A DNA stretch of 44,944 nucleotides from Pseudomonadota bacterium (GTDB taxonomy: Bacteria; Pseudomonadota; Gammaproteobacteria; Burkholderiales; Burkholderiaceae_C), in NCBI GenBank assembly GCA_019351955.1, contig JABBOE010000013.1, forward strand, positions 1 to 44,944, read 5' to 3'. The notes beneath the pieces are model-generated. The model saw only the letters and a list, made by a program, of their open reading frames with translations, did not search any database and had not been told where the DNA came from. Position 1 is the stretch's first letter. Each line of letters opens with the position of its first letter. A program made the translations under genes and the position numbers. Positions 28,411 to 36,444 of the stretch are shown here, in pieces.

Positions 28411-28845
28411 ATGTTCAAACACATCCTCATTACGACAGACGGCTCGGAGTTCGCTGAGCGAGCAATTCCCATTGCCATTGAACAAGCGAAGGTGAATGGG
28501 GCCAAGGTGACGGCGGTTTCGGTCGTAGATCTCTATCCCTATATCGGCGCCATTGAAGTCATGCCCACCGGCATCGAGGGTTGGCAGGAAGCCATCCGTG
28601 CTCAGGCTGATGCAGCTGTGCAAAAGGTTGCAGATGCGGCCAAAGCCGCCAGCATCGCCTGCAACACTGCCGTGCAGGAAGACACGCTGGCTTGGCGCGG
28701 CCTGCTCGCGGTCGCTGAGCGCGACCACTGCGACCTGATCGTAATGTCCTCCCACGGCCGCGGAGGGTTGACCTCTGCCCTGCTGGGGAGCCAGACCGCG
28801 CGCGTACTCTCACACACCAAAATACCGGTGCTGGTGGTGCGCTGA
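28411..28845 (+). CDS. Universal stress protein, UspA family (copy 2)
   Basis: This 144-aa Usp protein starts MFKHILITTDGSEFAERA and ends VMSSHGRGGLTSALLGSQTARVLSHTKIPVLVVR. It keeps the ATP-binding SHG-x9-GS loop and an acidic residue in TTDGS. ATG 28411 has GGAG 6 nt upstream; the track start is four codons too early. Like copy 1 it carries a shared LYPYI/PYPYS loop after the second strand and a Trp before the third helix. It is the last intact gene before the IS66 remnant. Confidence 0.92.
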   Translation: MFKHILITTDGSEFAERAIPIAIEQAKVNGAKVTAVSVVDLYPYIGAIEVMPTGIEGWQEAIRAQADAAVQKVADAAKAASIACNTAVQEDTLAWRGLLAVAERDHCDLIVMSSHGRGGLTSALLGSQTARVLSHTKIPVLVVR

Positions 28846-29130
28846 CCCGATGCAGGACAAGCCCGGCCGTTCGGGGTGGGGAAGAATGGCGCGGACGGCG
28901 CAGGCATCGTTGAGGGCCTTGCGGTCGGTCTGCTCAATGCTGTCGATTTAACTTGGATTGAAGGCCGGGACACGCCCAGAGCGCCCGCGAAGTCAGTGGT
29001 GCAGCCATGCCGCAGCAGCAGGAACCCACCGAAGCGGCTCACCGCGGCTCGATGCCGGGGTGAGCGTCGTGGGAACCCCCGACCTTTTCCCGCACGCGGT
29101 GGCGAAAATCAAAGGCGGTGAGATCTCACT
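28846..29130. other. Intergenic stretch with nothing recognised
   Basis: Between the second usp gene and the IS66 left end I see no gene, terminator or repeat. Open frames on both strands are Arg/Pro-rich shadows. Confidence 0.5.
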
Positions 29131-29159
29131 GTAAGCGCCCATTTCCTCCCCTCCTAGCC

Positions 29160-29555
29160 ATGCGCAGCTCTCGCCGCCTGACTCACGCTACCGAAACTCC
29201 GAGTGCGAGTCGTGTCAGCAGGGATTGCAAGAGGCCAGCGGTCAAACGCAGCAGATCTACTGCGATGCCCACGGGCTGAGCGTGAAGACCTTCGCGCGGT
29301 GGCGCGGAGTCTTCAAACACGAAGTGGGGCATGACCGCCAGCAGTCACACGGGAAGGTCGCCAGCACGTCGCTGATGACGGCGGAATTCGTTCCGCTGCA
29401 AATCACTGAACCGCTGACGCACGTCCAACTTGAAAGGACTGCTCGGTTTGGAGCACCCTCGGGGTTTCAGTTGTTTCGGGGTATGCGCGCATTGATTTTG
29501 CAGTCGGCTTTGACGCATCGACCCTTATCGCCGCACTGACTGCGTTGGGCGCGCT
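29160..29555 (+). pseudogene. tnpA: IS66-family tnpA remnant with frameshifts
   Basis: Three frames are needed to read the protein. From 29160 comes MRSSRRLTHATE. From about 29201, in another frame, comes QQIYCDAHGLSVKTFARWRGVF, the helix-turn-helix segment of IS66 accessory protein TnpA, then AEFVPLQI. From about 29488, in the third frame, comes RIDFAVGFDASTLIAALTAL, its usual C-terminus. At least two frameshifts therefore separate homologous blocks, and the gene is dead. Confidence 0.72.
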
Positions 29556-29663
29556 GTGCTCGAGGTTCCTGTCGATGGCGTTTGGCTGGCGCCTGGCGCC
29601 ACCGACATGCGGAAGTCGATTGATGCACTGGCGGTCATGGCTCGCTACGTGATCGGCCATGCG
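29556..29663 (+). pseudogene. tnpB: IS66-family tnpB (Orf2) 5' fragment
   Basis: From GTG 29556 the frame reads VPVDGVWLAPGATDMRKSIDALAVMARYVIG, the conserved N-terminus of IS66 TnpB (Orf2), in which (V)WLA.G.TDMRK.(F/I)D.LA is the signature. The similarity stops after about 36 codons, where the element is truncated towards polA. This IS66 TnpB is unrelated to the RNA-guided TnpB of IS200/IS605. Confidence 0.75.
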
Positions 29664-29681
29664 TCGGGCCGGGCGAGGCAT

Positions 29682-29718
29682 GGGAACTGGCGAGCAAATG
29701 ATCAATGCGCCAGTTCCC
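29682..29718. repeat. 11-bp inverted repeat spanning the polA stop codon
   Basis: GGGAACTGGCG (29682-29692) and CGCCAGTTCCC (29708-29718) form a perfect 11-bp stem with a 15-nt loop. The loop contains the polA TGA (29702-29704), so the right arm is the last coding sequence of polA. There is no T-run on the minus strand after the stem. It may be a polA terminator whose tail was removed by the IS66 insertion or decay. Confidence 0.65.
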
Positions 29719-32485
29719 AGTTTTTGCCCGTGCCGAGTTCTGCCAAGAGATGAACATCAAGTCTGGCCACGCCGGCCATCAACCGAGGAATCTCGGTGCG
29801 CACCCACTCGGTTTCGTCAAGCGGGACTTCAAGCACGAGTTCGTCGTGAACCTGCATCACCATGCGGGTCTGCAATCCTTCGCGCGCCAATGCGCTGTCC
29901 ACCGCAATCATCGCCATCTTGATAAGGTCTGCCGCGGTCCCCTGCATCGGCGCATTGATCGCGGCACGTTCAGCGGCAGCACGCCGAGGCCCATTTGGAG
30001 AGTTGATCTCGGGCAACCAAAGGCGACGCCCAAACACCGTCTCCACAAAGCCCGTGGCCTTGGCTTGAGCACGTGTGCGGTCCATATAGGCCGCAACCCC
30101 GGGGTAGCGCGCGAAGTAGCGGTCGATGTAGAGCTTGGCTGCATCGCGTTCCAACCCCAGATTACGCGCAAGACCGAATGCGCTCATGCCATAGATCAAA
30201 CCGAAGTTGATCACCTTGGCCATCCGGCGCTGGTCAGCATTAACTTCGATGGGCGTAACGCCAAAAATCTCAGAAGCTGTGGCGCGATGAATGTCCTCGC
30301 CGGCTGCGAATGCTGCCAGCAACCCCTTATCCTGTGACAGGTGCGCCATGATGCGCAACTCAATTTGGGAATAATCACTTGATGCAATCAACCAGCCTTC
30401 TGGCGCAATGAAGGCCTCCCGAATACGCCGACCTTCGGTTGTGCGCACCGGAATGTTCTGCAGGTTGGGCTCGTTCGACGCCAACCTGCCGGTCACAGCA
30501 GTGGCTTGCGAATAATTGGTATGCACGCGCCCGGTTTCCTCATTGACCATGAGGGGCAGTTTTTCGGTATACGTGCTCTTGAGCTTGGAAAGACCGCGAT
30601 GGTCAAGGATGACGCGGGGTAGCGGGTAATTTTCAGAAAGCTTTTCTAAGACCTCTTCGTCCGTGGACGGCGTACCCGATGCCGTTTTTTTCTGCACCGG
30701 CAGTTGCAAACGATCAAAAAGAATCTCGCCGATCTGCTTGGGGCTCGCCAAATTGAACGGCCCACTGGCCAGAGTGTAGGCACGCGCCTCAAGATCGTGC
30801 ATTTTGGCAGCCAATTCCGCGCTCTGCACATGCAGCGCCGCAACATCAATTAAGACCCCGGTACGCTCCATGCGCTGCAACACGCGGCTGACCTGGATCT
30901 CCAGTTCGTAGATGCGCGCCAACCCGGTGTCGGCCTCGATACGCGGGAACAAAGTGCGGTGGACCTGCATGCACAGGTCGGCGTCCTCACCGCTGTACCG
31001 GGTGGCAAGGTCAAGCGCGACTTGGTCGAAAGTAATCGCGTTAGCACCCTTGCCGCAGACCTGCTCATAGCTCAAGGTGTCGTTACGCCCGAGGTGCCGC
31101 ACCACCAGGCTGTCCAAGCTGTGCGTCTTGTGCGCCTCAAGCACATAGCTTTGCAGAAGCGTGTCATGGACGTAGCCCCGCACGGTGACGCCAGCATTTT
31201 GCAGCACATGGCGATCGTATTTGCTGTTTTGGCCCAACTTGGGCTTGGTCGCGCTTTCCAGCCAGGGCTTGAGACGCTGGAGGACCGCATCAAGGGGCAA
31301 CTGGGCAGGTGCTCCTGGGTAAGCATGCGCGAGAGGGATGTAGGCAGCGTGCCCTGGTTCGACGCATATCGACAACCCCACCAGCCGCGCGCGCATCGGC
31401 TCGAGCGAGTCTGTCTCCGTGTCCAAAGCCGTGAGCGGGGCGCTGTCAACGCGCGCCAACCATGCATCAAATTGCTCCCATGTACACACCGTCTCATAGC
31501 GCCCGGCGCGTTGGGCAGGTTGGGCGGGCAGATCGGCGGCGCCCTCATGGTTCAGCTCGCGGTCAGCAAGGAGGGAGCCCTGACGCGAGGGTTGTTGCGC
31601 TTGCAATTCGTGCAAGAACTTCTTGAGTCCGTAGCGCTGAAAAAACGGGATGAGCGCGGCCGCATCTTCGGGTTGCGGGCACAGATCGGCATCGAAATCC
31701 TGCACGTAACCATCGAGGCTGCAATCCGTAGCAATCGTGACGAGCTTGCGCGCCGTGGGCAGCCACGCAAGTGCCTCTCGCAGGTATTTCCCTGCCGCAC
31801 CTGGTATTTCCTCGGCATGCGCGACCACGCCCGCCAACGATCCGTATTGACTTAACCACTTCACGGCTGTCTTGGGGCCGACATTGCGGACCCCAGGCAC
31901 GTTGTCCACGCTGTCACCCACCAGTGCAAGGTAGTCGACAATCATCCGCGGCGGGACGCCAAATTTGGTCAGCACGCCCTCCTCGTCTAAAACCTCGTTG
32001 CTCATCGTGTTCACCAGACTGATGTGGTCGTTCACCAACTGTGCAAGATCCTTGTCCCCCGTGGAAATAAGTGTGCGCACACGCCTGGCATGCGCGCGTA
32101 CCGCCAGCGTGCCAATTACGTCGTCAGCCTCGACGTGCGGCACTTCGAGCAGCGGCCACCCCATGAGGCGCACCGCTTCGTGTATCGGTTCGATCTGCTG
32201 CACCAATTCCTCAGGCATCGGCGCGCGCTGGGCCTTGTAATCGGCGTACATGGCGTTGCGAAAGGTGGGACCCTTGGAATCAAAAACGCACCCCGCCAGG
32301 CGATAACCCTTGGTAGGAGGGTACTGTTCGCGCAGGCGCCGCAACATGGCAACCATGCCGTAAAGCGCGCCAATGGGCTCGCCCTGTGGGCCGCGCAGAT
32401 CGGGCATTGCGTGAAAAGCGCGGTAGAGGTAACTGGAGCCGTCGACCAGCAGCAAAGTCGGAGCGTTGTCGGATTGGTGTGTCAT
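29702..32485 (-). CDS. polA: DNA polymerase I
   Basis: Pol I fills gaps and removes RNA primers in replication and repair. The true start is ATG 32485 (MTHQSDNAPTLLLVDGSSYLYRAFHAM), giving 927 aa; the track ORF runs 220 codons further into the divergent gene. The 5'-3' exonuclease domain (about 1-290) has STGDKDLAQLV and GDSVDNVPGVRNVGPKTA. The 3'-5' proofreading domain has LDTETDSLEPM near residue 353. The polymerase domain shows motif A SSDYSQIELRIMAH near 703, motif B RRMAKVINFGLIYGMSAFG, and motif C VMQVHDELVLEVP near 877. All look functional. It is divergent from a small secreted protein gene. Confidence 0.97.
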   Translation of the reverse strand: MTHQSDNAPTLLLVDGSSYLYRAFHAMPDLRGPQGEPIGALYGMVAMLRRLREQYPPTKGYRLAGCVFDSKGPTFRNAMYADYKAQRAPMPEELVQQIEPIHEAVRLMGWPLLEVPHVEADDVIGTLAVRAHARRVRTLISTGDKDLAQLVNDHISLVNTMSNEVLDEEGVLTKFGVPPRMIVDYLALVGDSVDNVPGVRNVGPKTAVKWLSQYGSLAGVVAHAEEIPGAAGKYLREALAWLPTARKLVTIATDCSLDGYVQDFDADLCPQPEDAAALIPFFQRYGLKKFLHELQAQQPSRQGSLLADRELNHEGAADLPAQPAQRAGRYETVCTWEQFDAWLARVDSAPLTALDTETDSLEPMRARLVGLSICVEPGHAAYIPLAHAYPGAPAQLPLDAVLQRLKPWLESATKPKLGQNSKYDRHVLQNAGVTVRGYVHDTLLQSYVLEAHKTHSLDSLVVRHLGRNDTLSYEQVCGKGANAITFDQVALDLATRYSGEDADLCMQVHRTLFPRIEADTGLARIYELEIQVSRVLQRMERTGVLIDVAALHVQSAELAAKMHDLEARAYTLASGPFNLASPKQIGEILFDRLQLPVQKKTASGTPSTDEEVLEKLSENYPLPRVILDHRGLSKLKSTYTEKLPLMVNEETGRVHTNYSQATAVTGRLASNEPNLQNIPVRTTEGRRIREAFIAPEGWLIASSDYSQIELRIMAHLSQDKGLLAAFAAGEDIHRATASEIFGVTPIEVNADQRRMAKVINFGLIYGMSAFGLARNLGLERDAAKLYIDRYFARYPGVAAYMDRTRAQAKATGFVETVFGRRLWLPEINSPNGPRRAAAERAAINAPMQGTAADLIKMAMIAVDSALAREGLQTRMVMQVHDELVLEVPLDETEWVRTEIPRLMAGVARLDVHLLAELGTGKNWELAH

Positions 32486-32578
32486 GGCTAGGATTATCAG
32501 CGCATGGCCGGACCTTTGGTACGACCCGTCTGGCCGCGCGCGACAGTGCTGCCTTGGCGCGCCGTTAAAATTGACTCC

Positions 32579-32932
32579 ATGAACTGTGCTCGATCCGTAC
32601 GCCGTGCCGCATGCTTGGTCCTGTCCATCTCTCTTGCATGGAGCGACGCGTGGGCGCAGGTTGGCTCGCCTGTTCGCCCTTCGCCCAAGAGCAGCTTGGC
32701 CGACACCCAGCCCAAATCCAAATATCCCGAACCTGTCGTGCGCAACCAGGTGACGCAGGATCGTGCGATGCGCATCCAAGAGCGGCAGGTCCGTGGCGCG
32801 ACCACCGTGATTCATGTGCAACCGCTTCACGGAGGCGCCGCCTACAACATCGTGCCACCCGATGTTTCGTCTAGCACAGACCCAGCAAACATGCAGGGCC
32901 GCGCGCAGTGGACTATCGGCACGTTCAAATGA
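32579..32932 (+). CDS. Small secreted protein of unknown function (possibly DUF2782-like)
   Basis: This 117-aa product has a clear signal peptide: basic MNCARSVRRAA, a hydrophobic core CLVLSISLAW, and a likely cleavage after AWAQ. The mature part is hydrophilic and contains RQVRGATTVIHVQPLHGGAAYNIVPP. That segment and the position between polA and thrB recall the DUF2782 family found near polA in Pseudomonas. The similarity is by eye and weak. The start is ATG 32579 rather than the track start 32504, because the signal peptide begins there. It ends about 100 nt before thrB and probably shares its transcript. Confidence 0.7.
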   Translation: MNCARSVRRAACLVLSISLAWSDAWAQVGSPVRPSPKSSLADTQPKSKYPEPVVRNQVTQDRAMRIQERQVRGATTVIHVQPLHGGAAYNIVPPDVSSSTDPANMQGRAQWTIGTFK

Positions 32933-33032
32933 TCTTGGCCCGCCCGCAGGGCCGCCTCCCACGTCAAACCCACACGCCAGTACACTGCGCGGCCTGCGCG
33001 CCACGCGCGTTGCGCCTGTCCTGACTTCGTCC

Positions 33033-33995
33033 ATGGCTGTCTTCACTCCACTCGAGGCAAACGACGTCCGAGCCTTCCTGACTGGCTTTGACCTCGGCTC
33101 ACTTACCGAACTGCAAGGAATAGCGAGCGGTATTGAGAACACCAATTACTTCGTCACGACTACGCGCGGATGCTTTGTCCTGACGCTGTTCGAGCGCCTC
33201 CGTTCCGAGCAGCTTCCGTTTTATCTGCGGTTGATGCACCATCTGGCCACACACACCATTCCCGTGCCGGACCCGATGGCTGACCGTGACGGCCGCATCC
33301 TGCATGAAATCAAGCACAAACCAGCTGCCTTGGTCACGCGTCTGCCCGGCCGCAGCGAATTGCAGCCGGACCCCACGCATTGTGCACAGATCGGTACCTG
33401 TTTGGCCCGCATGCACTTGGCAGCCGTGGATTTCCCCTTGCAACAACCCAACCTGCGCGGGTTGGCCTGGCAGCGTGAAACGATTCCACGGATCTTGCCC
33501 TACCTCAACGCCGAACAGCGAGCCTTGCTGGAGGCGGAACTTGCCTACCAGATCGCACTCGCAGAGGACCCCGCATTCAGCCGCCTGCCGCGCAGCGCGG
33601 TGCATGCCGACTTGTTCCGCGATAACGCGCTGTTCGACAATGGCATCCTGTCAGGCGTTTTCGACTGGTATTTCGCGGGGCGCGATACATGGGTATTCGA
33701 CTTGGCCGTCGCCTTGAACGACTGGTGCATCGTCCAGCCTTCCGGCGTCCTGGATGCTGAGCGCACCCAAGCCATGATCAACGCCTACGAACAGGTCCGT
33801 AGCCTGCACCCCGAAGAAATCACCCTGCTTCCTGCTGCTCTGCGCGCTGCGGCGCTGCGCTTTTGGACCTCTCGTCTGGCAGACTTTTATCTTCCGCGCG
33901 ATGCGCACCTGCTCCAACCCCACGATCCCGCTCATTTCGAGCGTGTACTACGCCAGCGCGTGCAGGCGGCGCAGGCCAAACACGCGCCAGTCTGA
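33033..33995 (+). CDS. thrB: Homoserine kinase, APH-fold type
   Basis: This kinase phosphorylates homoserine in threonine synthesis. The 320-aa protein belongs to the aminoglycoside phosphotransferase-fold ThrB type found in Pseudomonas and Burkholderia, not the GHMP kinase type of enterobacteria. The N-lobe shows GIASGIENTNYFVTTTRGCFVLTLFE. The catalytic loop is VHADLFRDNALFD near residue 190, and the metal-binding segment is GVFDWYFAGRDTWVFDLAVALNDW. I use ATG 33033 (MAVFTPLEANDV); the track ORF extends 73 codons upstream into the previous gene. thrC is not in this window. Confidence 0.94.
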   Translation: MAVFTPLEANDVRAFLTGFDLGSLTELQGIASGIENTNYFVTTTRGCFVLTLFERLRSEQLPFYLRLMHHLATHTIPVPDPMADRDGRILHEIKHKPAALVTRLPGRSELQPDPTHCAQIGTCLARMHLAAVDFPLQQPNLRGLAWQRETIPRILPYLNAEQRALLEAELAYQIALAEDPAFSRLPRSAVHADLFRDNALFDNGILSGVFDWYFAGRDTWVFDLAVALNDWCIVQPSGVLDAERTQAMINAYEQVRSLHPEEITLLPAALRAAALRFWTSRLADFYLPRDAHLLQPHDPAHFERVLRQRVQAAQAKHAPV

Positions 33996-34045
33996 GCCAG
34001 GCACCGCCTGTTGTGCCCGGGTTCACCATATCACCCCCAACCACC

Positions 34046-34876
34046 ATGCAACTGCGTACTGTCCCCGCCCGCGAGGGCCTGAGTTGGGTCAAGCTGGGTT
34101 TCATCTGGCTACTGCGCCAGCCTTGGAGCGTGCTGCTCATGATGAGCAGCTACATCCTCGCGGTAGGCCTGTTCTCCATGCTGCCGGTGCTCGGTGGGCT
34201 GGTTCCACTACTGGTCGTGCAGATCGCCACTTTGGGCTTCATGCTTGCATCTCGAAAAATCGCCATGGGCGAAACGGTGTGGCCCACAGTCCTATTGGCT
34301 GGTTTACGCACGGATCGCCCACGTGTACGCGCCATGCTCTTGCTTGGCGTGCTCTATACGGCGGCCGTCGTTGGCGTCCTAGCGCTTGCATCGTGGGTGG
34401 ACGGCGGCGCGCTGTTGCGAATGCTACTGTTTGGCACCATGCCGTCTGCCGCGCTAGTCAAGAGCGGGGCCTTGCGCATTGCGGCATTACTGGCAACGCT
34501 AGCCTATGTGCCGGTGTCCATGGCGTTTTGGTTCGCCCCGCCCTTGGTGAGTTGGTGGGGAATGGGCCCTTGGCAGGCACTCTTCACAAGCTTCGTCATC
34601 GTGTTAGGCAACCTGCGCGCGTTCATGCTCTATAGCGTCCAGTGGTTCCTGCTCTTTTCCGCCGTCCCCATCATCATCGTGCTTTTGGCCCAGTTAGCCG
34701 GGGCAAGTCCGGAAGCCGCCACGTTACTAAGCCTGCCCGTGGCGCTGTTCCTGTTTCTCGCCTTTATCCTATCTTTCTATGCAAGCGTGCGCAGCCTGAT
34801 CCCTGACCCTGGTCCGGACGTCGCAGCCACCCTCCAAACGCCTCCCAACAATCGAACTGAGCGCGACGCAAAATGA
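34046..34876 (+). CDS. BPSS1780-family integral membrane protein
   Basis: This 276-aa protein has about six transmembrane segments and the N-terminal signature MQLRTVPAREGLSWVKLGFIWLLRQPW, which I recognise as the BPSS1780 family of Burkholderiales. Its function is unknown. The start is ATG 34046, 50 nt after thrB; the longer track ORF overlaps thrB. The hydrophobic stretches are regularly spaced (for example VLLMMSSYILAVGLFSML and WFLLFSAVPIIIVLLAQLA), and the C-terminal 25 residues are hydrophilic. The position after thrB fits my memory of related genomes. Confidence 0.82.
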   Translation: MQLRTVPAREGLSWVKLGFIWLLRQPWSVLLMMSSYILAVGLFSMLPVLGGLVPLLVVQIATLGFMLASRKIAMGETVWPTVLLAGLRTDRPRVRAMLLLGVLYTAAVVGVLALASWVDGGALLRMLLFGTMPSAALVKSGALRIAALLATLAYVPVSMAFWFAPPLVSWWGMGPWQALFTSFVIVLGNLRAFMLYSVQWFLLFSAVPIIIVLLAQLAGASPEAATLLSLPVALFLFLAFILSFYASVRSLIPDPGPDVAATLQTPPNNRTERDAK

Positions 34877-34886
34877 CACCGTATGC

Positions 34887-34913
34887 TTCGGTATGTCACA
34901 AATTCATACCGAA
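34887..34913. repeat. 9-bp inverted repeat upstream of lemA
   Basis: TTCGGTATG and CATACCGAA are perfect inverted repeats separated by 9 nt (TCACAAATT). The right arm ends a few nt before the lemA ribosome-binding site (GCGAGG) and 14 nt before the ATG. As RNA it would form a hairpin next to the Shine-Dalgarno sequence; as DNA it could be a dimeric repressor site. There is no T-run, so it is not a terminator. Confidence 0.5.
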
Positions 34914-34927
34914 CAGCGAGGCCCATC

Positions 34928-35554
34928 ATGCGACGACTCCGTCTAATTGCCGCCCTGATCCTTCTTGCTTCAAGTCTCAGTGGTTGCGGCTACAACGCTC
35001 TGCAGCGCCAGGACGAGCAGGTCAAAGCCTCGTGGGCGGAGGTCCTCAATCAATACCAACGCCGAGCCGATCTCGTACCGAACCTGGTTGCAACGGTCAA
35101 GGGGTACGCCAGCCATGAAAAGGAAGTTCTTACAGCCGTGACAGAGGCGCGCGCATCCGTTGGCTCCGTCAGTGCGACGCCTGAACTCGTGAACGACCCG
35201 CAAGCCTTTGCCAGATTTCAGGCGGCTCAGCAACAGATGACAAGCGCCCTGTCACGCCTCATCGCTGTGTCCGAGAACTATCCGCAACTCAAGGCCGATG
35301 CATCGTTTCGCGATTTGCAGGCGCAACTCGAGGGCACGGAAAACCGTATCACCGTTGCCCGCATGCGCTATATCGAGGCGGTGCAGGCCTACAACAACAC
35401 GGTACGTCAGTTCCCGAGCAACCTCACGGCCACGGCGCTCGGATATAAGGTCAGGCCAAGCTTCACTGTCGACAACGAAAGCGTGATCGCCACGCCCCCC
35501 AAGGTCGATTTTGGCTCTGTTGCGCCAAGACCAGAGCCCGCGGCATCGAATTGA
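34928..35554 (+). CDS. LemA family lipoprotein
   Basis: This 208-aa protein begins MRRLRLIAALILLASSLSGCG, a lipoprotein signal with lipobox LSGC, so it should be membrane-anchored through the cysteine. The LemA domain is clear: QRQDEQVKASWAEVLNQYQRRADLVPNLVATVKGYASHEKEVL...ENYPQLKADASFRDLQAQLEGTENRITVARMRY. It is a helical-bundle family of uncertain function. The start is ATG 34928 with GAGG upstream. Two TPM-domain genes follow closely, a grouping common in bacteria and suggestive of a shared envelope function. Confidence 0.93.
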   Translation: MRRLRLIAALILLASSLSGCGYNALQRQDEQVKASWAEVLNQYQRRADLVPNLVATVKGYASHEKEVLTAVTEARASVGSVSATPELVNDPQAFARFQAAQQQMTSALSRLIAVSENYPQLKADASFRDLQAQLEGTENRITVARMRYIEAVQAYNNTVRQFPSNLTATALGYKVRPSFTVDNESVIATPPKVDFGSVAPRPEPAASN

Positions 35555-35583
35555 GGGCAGCGTTGCCCTGCCAGAGTTCGATC

Positions 35584-36444
35584 ATGATGCGGCGCACTGC
35601 CTCTCACTTGCTATGTGGAGCGCTCCTGTGCCTTGCGTCGCTGGTACCTGCGTGGGCTCTGGTTGCCGTTCCGCCCCTCAACGCACCGGTGACTGATCTC
35701 ACAAGGTCACTGAGCACGCGACAAGTTCAACAGTTGGATGCACAACTCGCGGGCTTCTCGGCGCGCAAAGGAAGCCAGATTGCGGTGCTCATCGTGCCCA
35801 CCACGCTGCCGGAGAGCGTCGAGCAATACTCAATTCGCGTCACCAGTATCTGGAAGCTGGGCCGGAAGGGCGTCGACGACGGCGTGCTGGTGCTGGTTGC
35901 CAAGGATGACCATGCAGTCCGCATTGAGGTGGGCTACGGACTGGAGGGGGCGATTCCAGACGCCAGTGCCAAGCGCATCATCGCCGAGGACATCACGCCG
36001 CGATTTCGTCTTGGCGACTATGACGGAGGAATCCAGGCTGGGGTGGCGCGGCTGATGCAACTGATCGAAGGCGAAGCGCTTCCGCCCGCGCCTGCCCAAG
36101 TGCAGCGGGCGCAATCACCGCAGGCGTCACCGATCGAACTCGGCCTCTTCATCATATTTGGCGCCATCGTCCTCGGCCATGCGCTTAGCGCCGCGATCGG
36201 CCGGCTACTGGGTGCAGGCGCCTCAGCTACTGTTGCCGGCCTAACCGGCTGGTTGCTCGCCGGCTCAGGTTTGTTGGGGCTGTTGGCAGCTGTGGTTGCG
36301 TTTGTTGTCGTATTCAGCGGCATCCGCATTGGCGGCTGGCCCGGAGGCTTCGGCGGAGGCGGTTTTGGCGGGGGCGGTCTGGGCGGGGGCTATTCCGGCG
36401 GCGGTGGGGGCTTTGGCGGCGGCGGAGCATCGGGACGATGGTAA
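35584..36444 (+). CDS. TPM-domain membrane protein (YgcG type) with Gly-rich tail
   Basis: This protein of about 286 aa starts with a signal peptide (MMRRTASHLLCGALLCLASLVPAWA). The TPM domain (residues about 40-170) reads LNAPVTDLTRSLSTRQVQQLDAQLAGFSARKGSQIAVLIVPTT...YSIRVTSIWKLGRKGVDDGVLVLVAKDDHAVRIEVGYGLEGAIPD. One or two transmembrane helices (IELGLFIIFGAIVLGHALSA and a later LLGLLAAVVAFVVVF) precede a glycine-rich C-terminus. The topology is typical: TPM domain in the periplasm, Gly-rich tail at the membrane. ATG 35584 or 35587 can be the start. It overlaps the next TPM gene by 7 nt. Confidence 0.92.
   Translation: MMRRTASHLLCGALLCLASLVPAWALVAVPPLNAPVTDLTRSLSTRQVQQLDAQLAGFSARKGSQIAVLIVPTTLPESVEQYSIRVTSIWKLGRKGVDDGVLVLVAKDDHAVRIEVGYGLEGAIPDASAKRIIAEDITPRFRLGDYDGGIQAGVARLMQLIEGEALPPAPAQVQRAQSPQASPIELGLFIIFGAIVLGHALSAAIGRLLGAGASATVAGLTGWLLAGSGLLGLLAAVVAFVVVFSGIRIGGWPGGFGGGGFGGGGLGGGYSGGGGGFGGGGASGRW

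Larger units (their letters stand above)
29131..29690 (+). mobile_element. Decayed IS66-family insertion sequence
   Basis: The stretch starts with GTAAGCGCCC, matching the GTAAGCG start I recall for IS66-family terminal repeats. It is followed in order by broken tnpA and tnpB reading frames, the IS66 gene order. The element stops within tnpB near the polA 3' end; the tnpC transposase gene and right terminal repeat are missing. The right boundary is approximate. No target-site duplication can be checked because one end is gone. Confidence 0.7.

Noticed and set aside
26900-28845. sseA plus two usp genes as a new stress or sulfur operon
   Set aside because: A 120-bp gap with its own promoter-like elements separates sseA from usp, and all three families are common. 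Only proximity supports a joint role.
30959-31855. 298-aa plus-strand ORF
   Set aside because: It is antisense to the exonuclease domains of polA and has no ribosome-binding site or recognisable domain.
29702-33145. 1147-aa minus-strand ORF that extends DNA polymerase I by 220 residues
   Set aside because: The conserved Pol I N-terminus begins at ATG 32485. The extension is Arg/Gly-rich and overlaps the signal-peptide gene and the thrB start on the other strand.
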